A stretch of 7,433 nt of DNA from Burkholderiaceae bacterium (GCA_023268425.1 JALRFN010000268.1:1-7433), one strand, 5' to 3'; shown: positions 1 to 7,273, counted from the stretch's first letter. The notes: generated by a model not told the origin, from the sequence alone. Program-made: numbers and translations.

Positions 1-192
1 CCTGCCCCGGCAACTGGCATGGGTAGAGGGTATGGTCAAATGAGTAAAGAACTTATATTCTTTTTCACTTTGTTGTATAGAAAATACGTTTACATCATTG
101 ATTGTCTTGATTTTTGGCCTTGGTGCGCCCCTGTTGCGGTGTTGGGGTAGGCGGTTCTGGGTGGATCGTGGCATTGCTCCTCATTCGCAAAA
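1..192. other. Upstream region without a supported gene
   Basis: No convincing gene is visible. The first bases can be read in frame 2 as a short C-terminal tail (LPRQLAWVEGMVK, stop at 41-43), which could be the end of an upstream gene but is too short to identify. From about 37 to 117 the DNA is clearly more AT-rich than the rest of the window, as expected for a promoter or intergenic region. I see possible weak promoter hexamers there, such as TATAGA at 76-81, but no convincing -35 partner. Confidence 0.5.
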
Positions 193-235
193 ATTTCATA
201 TAGGAATTGTGCTAGACTCGCTTCCTATATGAAAT
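193..235. promoter_or_regulatory. Perfect 14-bp inverted repeat over the first start codon
   Basis: ATTTCATATAGGAA (193-206) and TTCCTATATGAAAT (222-235) are exact reverse complements separated by 15 bp. The right arm contains the ATG (229-231) of the first operon gene. Two readings are possible. As DNA, it is a two-armed operator flanking the -10 region, so a bound dimer would block transcription. As RNA transcribed from further upstream, it would fold into a 14-bp hairpin that hides the start codon. No U-tract follows, so it is not a terminator. The repeat itself is directly visible; its regulatory role is inferred. Confidence 0.8.
210..218 (+). promoter_or_regulatory. Possible extended -10 promoter element
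   Basis: TGCTAGACT fits the extended -10 pattern TGnTAnnnT and lies in the spacer between the two arms of the inverted repeat. A start about 7 bases downstream would fall near 225, only a few bases before the ATG at 229, giving a leaderless or nearly leaderless transcript. That agrees with the absence of a Shine-Dalgarno sequence before this ATG. No good -35 hexamer is visible at 16-18 bp upstream, so the call is weak. Confidence 0.35.
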
Positions 236-837
236 CTCGGATGGTTTTTGAGTTGGCAGCCGATGAGGCACAAATGCAGTGTTTGCGCGATATGCAGTGT
301 TTGTTTGCGCGGGCATGCAACGCGTTGGCGCCGGTTGTGCAGGCTCAACGCTTGTGGCACCGCGTGGCTTTGCATCACGCTCAATACCACGCCTTGCGTG
401 CGCAGTTCCCAGAGCTGGGTTCGCAGTTGGTCTGCAATGTGATTTATGCGGTGTCCAAGTCGGCGCGGGTGTTGTTTCAGTCGCCGCAAAGCCCGTTTTA
501 TCTTGCGCGCTTGGGTGACAAGCCGCTGCCTTTGATGCGGTTTTCAGATGACAGCCCGGTTTACTTTGATCGTCACACGTTGAGTTTGAAGGCGGGTCGT
601 TTGTCGATGTTTACTTTGGATGGGCGCATGAAGTTTGATTTGCCGATCTCGGCCAAGCAAGAAGCGTACTTGCAGCAAGTCAAGCTCAGCGAAGTGTTGT
701 TGTCAGGCACGCCTCAACAAGGCTATCGCTTGACCTTTGTGTGTGTGCCGCAAGGCGCGCCGTCGGTGCGCCTTGCTTCGCGCACGGCGAACGCCGAGTC
801 GGTGCCCGAGCACGTGGCCTTGGAGGATGTAAAGTGA
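229..837 (+). CDS. TnpB-like (IS200/IS605 OrfB) N-terminal-only protein, RuvC absent
   Basis: This 202-residue protein resembles the N-terminal half of TnpB, the RNA-guided nuclease of IS200/IS605 elements. Residues 4-20 look like the first strand and helix (VFELAADEAQMQCL). Residues 46-80 match the family's helical segment (YHALRAQFPELGSQLVCNVI), and residues 110-173 match the beta-barrel (WED-like) region: VYFDRHTLSLKAG, then FTLDGRMKFDLP, then YRLTFVCV. In TnpB the RuvC domain with its first catalytic Asp (GxDxG) begins soon after this strand. Here only about 29 unrelated residues follow before the stop, so nuclease activity is not expected. ATG 229 is the first ATG/GTG/TTG after the in-frame stop at 148-150 and has no Shine-Dalgarno. 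The stop overlaps the GTG of the next gene. Family resemblance is judged by eye; a regulatory or RNA-binding role is inference. I do not recognise a named gene. Confidence 0.75.
   Translation: MKSRMVFELAADEAQMQCLRDMQCLFARACNALAPVVQAQRLWHRVALHHAQYHALRAQFPELGSQLVCNVIYAVSKSARVLFQSPQSPFYLARLGDKPLPLMRFSDDSPVYFDRHTLSLKAGRLSMFTLDGRMKFDLPISAKQEAYLQQVKLSEVLLSGTPQQGYRLTFVCVPQGAPSVRLASRTANAESVPEHVALEDVK
822..826 (+). promoter_or_regulatory. Shine-Dalgarno fixing the GTG start of the first ABC gene
   Basis: GGAGG lies 7 bases before GTG 834 and inside the end of the preceding gene. It selects GTG 834 over the in-frame ATG at 741, which would add 31 Arg/Gly/Ala-rich residues unlike the family and lie deep inside the upstream gene. 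GTG 834-836 and TGA 835-837 overlap, indicating translational coupling. Confidence 0.8.
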
Positions 838-2588
838 AAGCGCAAGCGAAAGTGTCGGAGTTGCGCCAAGCGCTTATGGCCACTGCGCCTAAGGGTTGGC
901 TGGCCTTGTTGTTTGGCGGCGTGGCGAGTTTGTTGATGTTGGCGCCATCGGTGTACATGCTGGAGGTCTATGACCGAGTGGTCAACAGCCGCGACCATGT
1001 GACGCTGGTGATGTTAACGGTCCTGGTGCTGGGGGCCTTCATCACGATGCAGGTCTTGGAGTGGGTGCGCAGCGAGGTCTTGCGTGAGGGCGCAGAGCAG
1101 TTTGACCGCACCCTGTCCAATCGCGTGTTTGGTGCCATGTTCACGGCGCGCATCCGCCAGCAAGCGGGTGGCACGACACAGGTGATGCAGGATTTGCGGA
1201 CATTGCGCGAGTTTTTCTACTCGGGTGTGCCTGCGGCTTTGGTGGATATCCCGGCAGCGTTCGTGTTTTTGCTTGTGGTGTTTTGGGCATCGCCGGTTTT
1301 GGGTTGGGTGACGGTCATGGTGGGGTTGCTTCAAGCCCTGTTGGCGCGAATGAACGAGCGACGTACACAACCGCCGCTCAAGCGTGCCAACGACATGGCT
1401 GCGGCGTCGCGTCAGTACGCCGAGGCTGCCATGACCAATGCCGAGGTGGTGGAGTCCATGGGCATGTTGGGAGCCTTGCGCCAGCAATGGCTGAAGCGGC
1501 AACAGGCGTTTTTGGATTTACAGGCCCAGGCCTCAGATGCAGCTGGCCGGTACCAATCAATGTCCAAAATGGTGCAGTTGGTGATGGGCTCTTTGTTGTT
1601 GGGTTTGGGCGCGTATTTGTTGCTGCGCGGTGAGCTCAATGGGGGCTCAGGCATGATGATCGTGGCCTCTATTCTGGGTGGCCGCGTGTTGGCGCCTATC
1701 ACCGCTTTGATTGGTCAGTGGCGCCTGGTGGTGAACTTTCGTGACGCTTGGGGGCGTTTGGAGCGCTTGTTACAAGACGTGCCGTTGGACCCGCGGGGCA
1801 TGCCCTTGCCCCCGCCTAAGGGGCAGCTGACCGTGGAGGGGGTGATTGCCATGTCGCCGGGGCGCCAGCAGACTTTGCTGCGCGGTGTGCAGTTCCAGCT
1901 GGCGCCGGGGGAGGTCTTGGCTGTTGTGGGTCCGTCGGCCTCAGGTAAGACCACTTTGGCGCGCTTGTTGGTCGGAGTGTGGCCTTCGATGGGCGGCAAG
2001 GTGCGTTTGGACGGCGCTGATGTGTACACCTGGAGCAAAGACGAGTTGGGCCCCTATGTTGGCTATTTGCCGCAAGGTGTGGAGTTGATCGATGGCACCG
2101 TGGCCGAAAACATTGCCCGCTTCGCGCAGCCAGACATGGAGCGCGTGCGCCAAGCCGTGAAATCGGTGGGTTTGGATGAATTGATCGAGGCGTTGCCGAA
2201 CGGATATGACACGTTGTTGGGCCGCAGTGGACACATGTTGTCAGGCGGCCAGCGCCAACGTTTGGGCCTCGCGCGAGCGCTGTACGGCCAGCCATCCTTA
2301 GTGGTTTTGGATGAACCCAATTCAAGTTTGGATGAGGCTGGGGATGCTGCGCTGGCGTTGGCCATCGCGCAGTTGAAAGTGATGGGCACCACGTTCGTGG
2401 TCATTACGCATCGCACCAGTGTTTTGAAAGTGGCCGACAAGATGTTGGTTTTGAAAGATGGCCAGCAGCAGCATTTCGGCGCGACGGCTGATGTGATGAA
2501 TGCTTTGCGTAATGCACAGGCCGCACCCACCTCAGTAGCTATGCCTGCTGCGCCAAGTTTGATCAGCCCACAGGTGAAAAACACATGA
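834..2588 (+). CDS. Type I secretion ABC transporter, PrtD type (first of pair)
   Basis: This 584-residue inner-membrane permease fused to an ATPase powers export of an unfolded protein through a type I secretion channel. An N-terminal membrane domain opens with the PrtD-like segment LLMLAPSVYMLEVYDRV (about 33-49). Further hydrophobic segments lie near 56-75, 132-172 and 250-300. The nucleotide-binding domain is complete: Walker A GPSASGKT (366-373, Lys372), Q-loop YLPQ, signature LSGGQ (469-473), Walker B VVLDEP (490-495, Glu494) and H-loop His526. It lacks an N-terminal C39-like domain, as in the PrtD rather than the HlyB class. Compared with its neighbour, the loop DxPWxP is changed to DIPAAF (138-143), suggesting a specialised partner. 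GTG 834 is chosen from the Shine-Dalgarno at 822-826. The stop overlaps the next ATG (ATGA). Substrate unknown. Confidence 0.93.
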   Translation: MKAQAKVSELRQALMATAPKGWLALLFGGVASLLMLAPSVYMLEVYDRVVNSRDHVTLVMLTVLVLGAFITMQVLEWVRSEVLREGAEQFDRTLSNRVFGAMFTARIRQQAGGTTQVMQDLRTLREFFYSGVPAALVDIPAAFVFLLVVFWASPVLGWVTVMVGLLQALLARMNERRTQPPLKRANDMAAASRQYAEAAMTNAEVVESMGMLGALRQQWLKRQQAFLDLQAQASDAAGRYQSMSKMVQLVMGSLLLGLGAYLLLRGELNGGSGMMIVASILGGRVLAPITALIGQWRLVVNFRDAWGRLERLLQDVPLDPRGMPLPPPKGQLTVEGVIAMSPGRQQTLLRGVQFQLAPGEVLAVVGPSASGKTTLARLLVGVWPSMGGKVRLDGADVYTWSKDELGPYVGYLPQGVELIDGTVAENIARFAQPDMERVRQAVKSVGLDELIEALPNGYDTLLGRSGHMLSGGQRQRLGLARALYGQPSLVVLDEPNSSLDEAGDAALALAIAQLKVMGTTFVVITHRTSVLKVADKMLVLKDGQQQHFGATADVMNALRNAQAAPTSVAMPAAPSLISPQVKNT

Positions 2589-4318
2589 ACGCACAACAGA
2601 CTTCTAGTCCGGAGCCGCAACGGCGCTCGCGGGAGTTGGCCAAGGTCTTGGGCAGTTTCAAGAGTGAATTTGTGGTGGTGGGCATCTTCAGCTTTGTGTC
2701 GAACTTGCTGATGCTGGCGCCGACGCTGTATATGTTGCAGGTGTATGACCGTGTGTTGCACAGCGGCAGCGAGCTGACTTTGTTGGTGGTGTCGTTGTTG
2801 ACCTTGTTTTTGTTTGGCGTGTTGTCGATTTCTGACTGGTCGCGCAGCCGCGTTTTGGTGCGTGCGGGTGTACGCTTGGATGAGCTGTTGGGCAACCGCT
2901 TGTTCGATGCCAGTTTTAGAAACAGCCTGAGCGCACGCGGGCGGCCGGGCTTCGCGGCGTTCAGCGACCTGACAGAGTTGCGCCAGTTTCTCACCGGCAA
3001 CGGCATTTTTGCTCTTTTCGATATGCCGTGGACACCGATTTACATCGGCGTCTTATTTTTACTGCACCCCATGCTGGGCGTCTTGGCGGTCGTGTTTGCG
3101 TTGATTCAAGCGGTGGTCGCTGCGTGGGGTCATAGCGGAACGATGGGGCCGACGCGGGAGGCTTCTGAGGCCATGGCCAAGTCGAATGCATTCATGCAGA
3201 TGAAGTTGCGCAATGCCGAAGTCATTGAGTCAATGGGCATGCTGGGCAACCTCAGGAAGCTGTGGTTCGACAAAAGCGGCGACGCGTTAAAGCAAAACGC
3301 GGTGGCTTTGCGCCGCTCGACTGCGGTGGCTTCAGTGTCTAAGTTTCTGCGTTACTCGATGCAGTCACTGACTTTGGGTGCAGGGGCTTTGTTGGTCATC
3401 GATGGTCAGTTGAGCGCGGGCGGCATGATCGCAGCCAACGTGTTGATGTCGCGCGCGTTGGCCCCGCTGGATTTGTTGGTGGCCTCGTGGAAGGGCATGT
3501 TGTCTTCTTGGCAAGCTTACGGCCGGATGGAAGAGGTATTGGCCGCAGACCGAGGCACATCGCTTGAGCAAGACCATGGCCGTCCGGCTGGAGACTTGGT
3601 CCTGCGCAATGTGAGTGCACGTGTCGAAGGCCGCGAGACGCTGATTTTGCGTGACATCAACTTAACGGTTGGCGCAGGTCGCGTAACAGTGGTGTTGGGT
3701 CCATCGGGTTCTGGTAAGTCAACTTTGGCACGGGTCATGTTGGGCATTTGGCCGCAGGTAGATGGCGAGGTGACCTGGGCGGGGGTGCCGATCAAAAACT
3801 GGTCGCGCGAGGCACTTGGTGCGCATGTGGGTTATTTGCCGCAAGACATTGAGCTGTTTGACGGCACGATTGCCGACAACATTGCACGTTTGGGCAACGT
3901 GGAACCCGAGCGCGTGATTCGAGCCGCTCAAATGACAGGTTTGCACGACATGATTTTGCGGTTTCCCAAGGGCTATGACACGCCCATTGGTGAGGCCGGC
4001 GGCTTGCTGTCTGGCGGGCAACGCCAGCGTATCGGCCTGGCGCGTGCGATTTATGGCGTGCCTGCTTTGGTGATCTTGGATGAGCCCAATGCCAATTTGG
4101 ATGACGTGGGTGAGCGCGCGTTGGCGCAGGCTGTCGACGCCCTGCGCCAACAAGGCTCGAGCGTGGTGTTGATCAGTCACCGTCCCAGCGTGTTAGGGGT
4201 TGCGGATGACGTCGTTTTGCTGAAGGCGGGTGCCTTGGTCGAGCAAGGGCCGAGAGATCAGGTGTTGGCCACGCTCAAACAGCAGCAAGGTGCCTTGCCT
4301 GCAGCCACGCAAACTTGA
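2585..4318 (+). CDS. Type I secretion ABC transporter, PrtD type (second of pair)
   Basis: This 577-residue ABC exporter is homologous to the preceding gene, with shared stretches such as NAEV(V/I)ESMGMLG. The membrane domain carries the canonical PrtD features LLMLAPTLYMLQVYDRVL near the N-terminus and DMPWTP (146-151). The ATPase motifs are all intact: Walker A GPSGSGKS (372-379, Lys378), Q-loop YLPQDIELFDGT, signature LSGGQ (475-479), Walker B VILDEP (496-501, Glu500) and H-loop His532. With both ATPases apparently competent, the pair could form a heterodimer, two homodimers sharing one channel, or a mix. The ATG overlaps the upstream TGA by four bases (ATGA), and an AGGTG 8 bases upstream can serve as ribosome-binding site. 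This copy looks the more typical family member. Substrate unknown. Confidence 0.93.
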   Translation: MNAQQTSSPEPQRRSRELAKVLGSFKSEFVVVGIFSFVSNLLMLAPTLYMLQVYDRVLHSGSELTLLVVSLLTLFLFGVLSISDWSRSRVLVRAGVRLDELLGNRLFDASFRNSLSARGRPGFAAFSDLTELRQFLTGNGIFALFDMPWTPIYIGVLFLLHPMLGVLAVVFALIQAVVAAWGHSGTMGPTREASEAMAKSNAFMQMKLRNAEVIESMGMLGNLRKLWFDKSGDALKQNAVALRRSTAVASVSKFLRYSMQSLTLGAGALLVIDGQLSAGGMIAANVLMSRALAPLDLLVASWKGMLSSWQAYGRMEEVLAADRGTSLEQDHGRPAGDLVLRNVSARVEGRETLILRDINLTVGAGRVTVVLGPSGSGKSTLARVMLGIWPQVDGEVTWAGVPIKNWSREALGAHVGYLPQDIELFDGTIADNIARLGNVEPERVIRAAQMTGLHDMILRFPKGYDTPIGEAGGLLSGGQRQRIGLARAIYGVPALVILDEPNANLDDVGERALAQAVDALRQQGSSVVLISHRPSVLGVADDVVLLKAGALVEQGPRDQVLATLKQQQGALPAATQT

Positions 4319-4363
4319 GACCCAAGACAGGGTTCGTGCAGCGATAGATTCGGAGTTGAGAAC

Positions 4364-5680
4364 ATGACGACATCACAGGAAATGATTCCCGCCTCGGCGG
4401 CGACAGACACGAAACGGGCATCGCGCTTGGGCTTGTGGGCCTTGGGCTTGGCGTTCGGTGGCTTTTTGGTTTGGGCCGCTCTGGCCCCGCTTGATGAAGG
4501 CGTGCCGACGGTTGGTCAAGTGGCGTTGGATACCAATCGCAAAACTGTGCAGCACTTGCGCGGCGGTATGGTGGCCAGTTTGCATGTGCGCGAAGGACAA
4601 GTGGTTAAAGCGGGCGATGAGTTGCTGCGGATTGATGACGCGCTGACTAGGGCTGACTATGAGGCAATTCGCCAGCGCTATTTGGGTTTGCGGGTGATGC
4701 AGGGGCGTTTGCGTGCGGAGCAAGCTGGTCAAACGGTGATCGCGTTTCATGCCGACGTTGAAGCGGCAAAAGGTGACCCAACGGTGCGCAAGCAAATGGA
4801 TACCCAGCAGCAGTTGCTGATGGCGCGTCGACACGCTCTGGAGACAGACTTGAGGATTCTGAGCGAGAGTGTCAGCGGTCAGGAAGCAGACATCGTCGCA
4901 GCACGTGCGGTGTTGAGCAGTCGGCGAGCACAAATTGGCAGCTTGCAGCAAGACATTGACAGCATCAAACCTTTGGTCGACGAGGGTTATGCGCCGCGCA
5001 CACGATTGACAGAAATGCAGCGCCAGTTGGCAGACTTGCACGCTGCGGAGTCTCAAATCAAAGGGAATGAGTCGCGGGCCTTGAGTTCGATTTCAGAACT
5101 GAAACAACGTATGCGCGCCCGTGAGCAGGAGTACAAGCGTGACATCGAATCGCAGTTGGCGGATGTCGAGCGTGAAGTGTTCGCCGATGAGCAAAAGTAT
5201 GCGGCGGCGCGCGATGAGTTGAACCGCACGGCGGTGCAGGCGCCAGTTGATGGACAAGTCATTGGCTTGAGTGTGCATTCGGTGGGTGCGGTGATTCAGG
5301 CGGGGCAAAAGCTTATGGATATCGTTCCTGAAAACCAAAGTCTGGTGGTCGAGGCGCACGTCCCACCCAATCTCATTGATAAGGTGCACGCCGGCATGTT
5401 GGCCGACGTGCGGTTTGCGACGTTTGCCGATGCCCCGCAATTGGTGGTGGAGGGACGTGTTGATTCGGTCTCCGGTGATTTGCTGCAAGACCCGGAGCAC
5501 CGAACCAGCTATTACTTGGCCCGTTTGGCCGTCACTTCTGTTGGCATGGAGAAACTTGCTGGGCGACGCTTGCAGCCTGGCATGCCTGCAGACATCGTGA
5601 TCAAAACAGGTCAGCGCAGCATGTTGACTTATTTGTTGCATCCCTTGCTGCGTCGTGTGGCGGCGTCACTGAAGGAGTAA
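4364..5680 (+). CDS. HlyD-family type I secretion membrane fusion protein
   Basis: This 438-residue periplasmic adaptor joins the inner-membrane ABC pump to the TolC-like outer-membrane duct. A short cytoplasmic tail is followed by one membrane anchor (about 22-41). A lipoyl-like half-domain follows, with HLRGGMVASLHVREGQVVKAGDELL (about 64-88). Residues roughly 95-290 form a long Gln/Ala/Arg-rich helical hairpin, predicted coiled coil. The second lipoyl half and beta-barrel begin at QAPVDGQVIGL (292-302). The C-terminus LTYLLHPLLRRVAASLKE is the usual ending of this family. Length is normal. GGAG lies 8 bases before ATG 4364. The 45-bp gap from the preceding ABC gene shows no terminator or clear promoter, so it is probably in the same transcript. 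Confidence 0.94.
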   Translation: MTTSQEMIPASAATDTKRASRLGLWALGLAFGGFLVWAALAPLDEGVPTVGQVALDTNRKTVQHLRGGMVASLHVREGQVVKAGDELLRIDDALTRADYEAIRQRYLGLRVMQGRLRAEQAGQTVIAFHADVEAAKGDPTVRKQMDTQQQLLMARRHALETDLRILSESVSGQEADIVAARAVLSSRRAQIGSLQQDIDSIKPLVDEGYAPRTRLTEMQRQLADLHAAESQIKGNESRALSSISELKQRMRAREQEYKRDIESQLADVEREVFADEQKYAAARDELNRTAVQAPVDGQVIGLSVHSVGAVIQAGQKLMDIVPENQSLVVEAHVPPNLIDKVHAGMLADVRFATFADAPQLVVEGRVDSVSGDLLQDPEHRTSYYLARLAVTSVGMEKLAGRRLQPGMPADIVIKTGQRSMLTYLLHPLLRRVAASLKE

Positions 5681-5683
5681 GTC

Positions 5684-7012
5684 ATGGACCTTCGCATTCG
5701 TTTGAGCATGGGCGCGTTGGCGTTGGGCCTGTCGTGCGCGCAAGCTATGGACTTGCGCCAAGCGTATGAGGCAGCCTTGGCGCAGAGCCCCAACATTGAG
5801 GTGGCAAGAGAAGACGTCAAGAGCGTCGAAGAGTCTGTGGATATGGCCCGGGCGCAACTGAAGCCCAGCCTCAGCGCGGGGGTGAGTCGCGCAATGAATA
5901 ATTTACAGCAGCACTCGGTCGACGTGTTTGGTCAGCAAACTTCGGGTGCGCGGCGCTATTTCAGCTACAACAAGGCCATCACGCTGCGTCAGCGCGTATT
6001 GAATTTGCCCAGTTGGCATAAGTTAGAGCAAGCGAAGTACCGGGTGGATGACGCACACGCCGTTTTGCAATACCGCCAAGATGGCTTGGCTTCTGACGTG
6101 GCTACGGCATATTTTGCGGTATTGTTGAGTCGCGATCAGGTCGAGCAAACGCAAGCAGATTTGCGCTTTTTTGAAGGTCAATTGCAGCAGGCGCAAAAGA
6201 CCTTTGCCGCAGGCGTGGGCACCAAGACCGACGTCGACGAAGCCCGGGCGCGTTTGGATATGGGAAGAGTGAAATTGCTCGCGGCCCAAGAGGGGCTGGC
6301 CTATAACGTTCAGTCGCTGCAGGCCATGATGGATGACGCGGTCGGGGATTTGTTGGCTTTGGATGTGCAAGCCATGCGCCACGGCGTGCAGGAAGATCAC
6401 TCGGCTCAAGATTGGGTGGATTGGGCATTTCAGCGCAGCCCAGAGGTGAAGGCGTTGAGTGCACGTGTAGACATTGCCCGGCAAGAGGCCCAGGCCATCG
6501 ACACAGGGCGCTACCCGACGTTGGATTTGATCGCACAGTTGAGCCACAGCGGAAGTGAAAATGTCACCAGCGTGGACTCGAGTTATCGCAATCGCCAAAT
6601 TCAGTTGCAGTTGAACGTGCCGATCTACAGCGGCGGCTACCAATCCGCCGCGGAGCGACAGGCGGCGGCGGGTGTGCGCAAGGCGCTGGAGCAGTTGGAT
6701 GCTTTGAAGCGTGATTTGCGCTTGCGGGTGCTCAAGGCACACAAGACCGTGTTGGAGGGGCTGGCGCGCATTCAAGCCTTTGAGACCGCGGTGGCGTCGA
6801 GCCAATCTGCCTTGTATTCGACGACCAAGTCGTTTGAGGCAGGACTGCGCAACCGCATCGACATTTTGAACGCACGCTCGCAGTTGGCGCAAGCTCAGCG
6901 CAACCTCTCTGAGGCGCGTTATGACTATGTTACGGCGTACATCCAATTGAACGTTTTGTCGGGCGCCGACATGCCTGCACTGATCGATCGCTTGAATGTT
7001 TGGTTGCACTGA
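5684..7012 (+). CDS. TolC-family type I secretion outer membrane protein
   Basis: This 442-residue protein would form the trimeric outer-membrane and periplasmic duct of the system. Residues 1-21 are a signal peptide with likely cleavage after CAQA (A21/M22). The mature part has the two tandem outer-membrane efflux repeats of TolC proteins. The first starts at MDLRQAYEAALAQSPNIEVA (22-41). The second starts at DWVDWAFQRSPEVKAL (from 243) and continues through LNVPIYSGG and the helical segment ending RNLSEARYDYVTAYIQLNVLSG. No C-terminal extension is present. AAGGAG (5672-5677) lies 6 bases before the ATG, inside the end of the fusion-protein gene, and only 3 bases separate the genes. It is the last gene of the operon. 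Confidence 0.94.
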   Translation: MDLRIRLSMGALALGLSCAQAMDLRQAYEAALAQSPNIEVAREDVKSVEESVDMARAQLKPSLSAGVSRAMNNLQQHSVDVFGQQTSGARRYFSYNKAITLRQRVLNLPSWHKLEQAKYRVDDAHAVLQYRQDGLASDVATAYFAVLLSRDQVEQTQADLRFFEGQLQQAQKTFAAGVGTKTDVDEARARLDMGRVKLLAAQEGLAYNVQSLQAMMDDAVGDLLALDVQAMRHGVQEDHSAQDWVDWAFQRSPEVKALSARVDIARQEAQAIDTGRYPTLDLIAQLSHSGSENVTSVDSSYRNRQIQLQLNVPIYSGGYQSAAERQAAAGVRKALEQLDALKRDLRLRVLKAHKTVLEGLARIQAFETAVASSQSALYSTTKSFEAGLRNRIDILNARSQLAQAQRNLSEARYDYVTAYIQLNVLSGADMPALIDRLNVWLH

Positions 7013-7023
7013 GGTGCATCGTG

Positions 7024-7053
7024 TGAATTGACCCGGATCTACTAGACACTTTC
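7024..7053. repeat. Possible IS3-type insertion-sequence end (remnant)
   Basis: TGAATTGACCCGGATC followed by CTAGACACTTT (7042-7052) resembles from memory the terminal inverted repeats of some IS3-family elements, which begin with TG and carry a CCCGGA-like core. I find no matching opposite end and no transposase in the window, so at most this is a solo end or decayed remnant 11 bases after the last operon gene. Confidence 0.3.
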
Positions 7054-7077
7054 GAGTCGCGCCAACACGCGTAGTCA

Positions 7078-7091
7078 TCGACAACTGTCGA
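7078..7091. repeat. Small dyad TCGACA-AC-TGTCGA
   Basis: Two perfect 6-bp arms are separated by 2 bases. It could be a protein-binding site or chance; no U-tract follows and no promoter is evident beside it. Confidence 0.3.
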
Positions 7092-7218
7092 GATGCATCC
7101 AACCCAATCAAGTACAACCCCCACCACACCACGTTGTGTGCTGACTTGCTCTGTCTAACATGTGTGCGTGACGGCCTCGCACGGTGAGCGGAAGACAATG
7201 TGGACGGGCGGTGATTGG

Positions 7219-7257
7219 AAAAAACCCGCTGAGACGCAAGGCTGCAGCGGGTTTTTT
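7219..7257. terminator. Bidirectional intrinsic terminator
   Basis: AAAAAACCCGCTG (7219-7231) and CAGCGGGTTTTTT (7245-7257) are perfect complements around a 13-base loop. The GC core CCCGCTG is flanked by A6 on one side and T6 on the other, so it can terminate transcription from both directions. It ends the secretion operon and also lies 16 bases past the stop of the convergent pntB-like gene. Confidence 0.93.
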
Positions 7258-7273
7258 AGAGCGCGTGTGCCGA

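Larger units (their letters stand above)
7013..7218. other. Non-coding region after the operon
   Basis: No gene is supported. It contains a short IS-end-like stretch near its start, a small dyad TCGACAACTGTCGA (7078-7091), and otherwise featureless sequence up to the terminator. Small open frames here, on either strand, have no recognisable protein content. Confidence 0.6.

Noticed and set aside
193..235. The inverted repeat as an intrinsic terminator of an upstream gene
   Set aside because: The stem is AT-rich and no T-tract follows on either strand.
741..833. N-terminal extension of the first ABC gene to ATG 741 (615 residues)
   Set aside because: It would overlap the upstream gene by about 97 bases, adds basic Arg/Gly-rich residues not typical of the family, and lacks a ribosome-binding site, whereas GTG 834 has GGAGG at ideal spacing.
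229..837. TnpB-like gene as part of an intact IS200/IS605 element
   Set aside because: No TnpA, no RuvC domain and no left or right element ends are visible, and the gene overlaps the next operon gene.
2063..2761. 232-residue open frame on the minus strand across the two ABC genes
   Set aside because: It is antisense to conserved ABC motifs in both genes, and no domain is visible in it.
4319..4363. Separate promoter for the fusion-protein gene
   Set aside because: The 45-bp gap has no convincing -35/-10 pair and no terminator before it.
6023..7198. 391-residue open frame on the minus strand
   Set aside because: It is antisense to the clearly coding TolC-family gene, and its translation is rich in His, Gln, Arg and Cys with no recognisable domain, as expected for a shadow frame.
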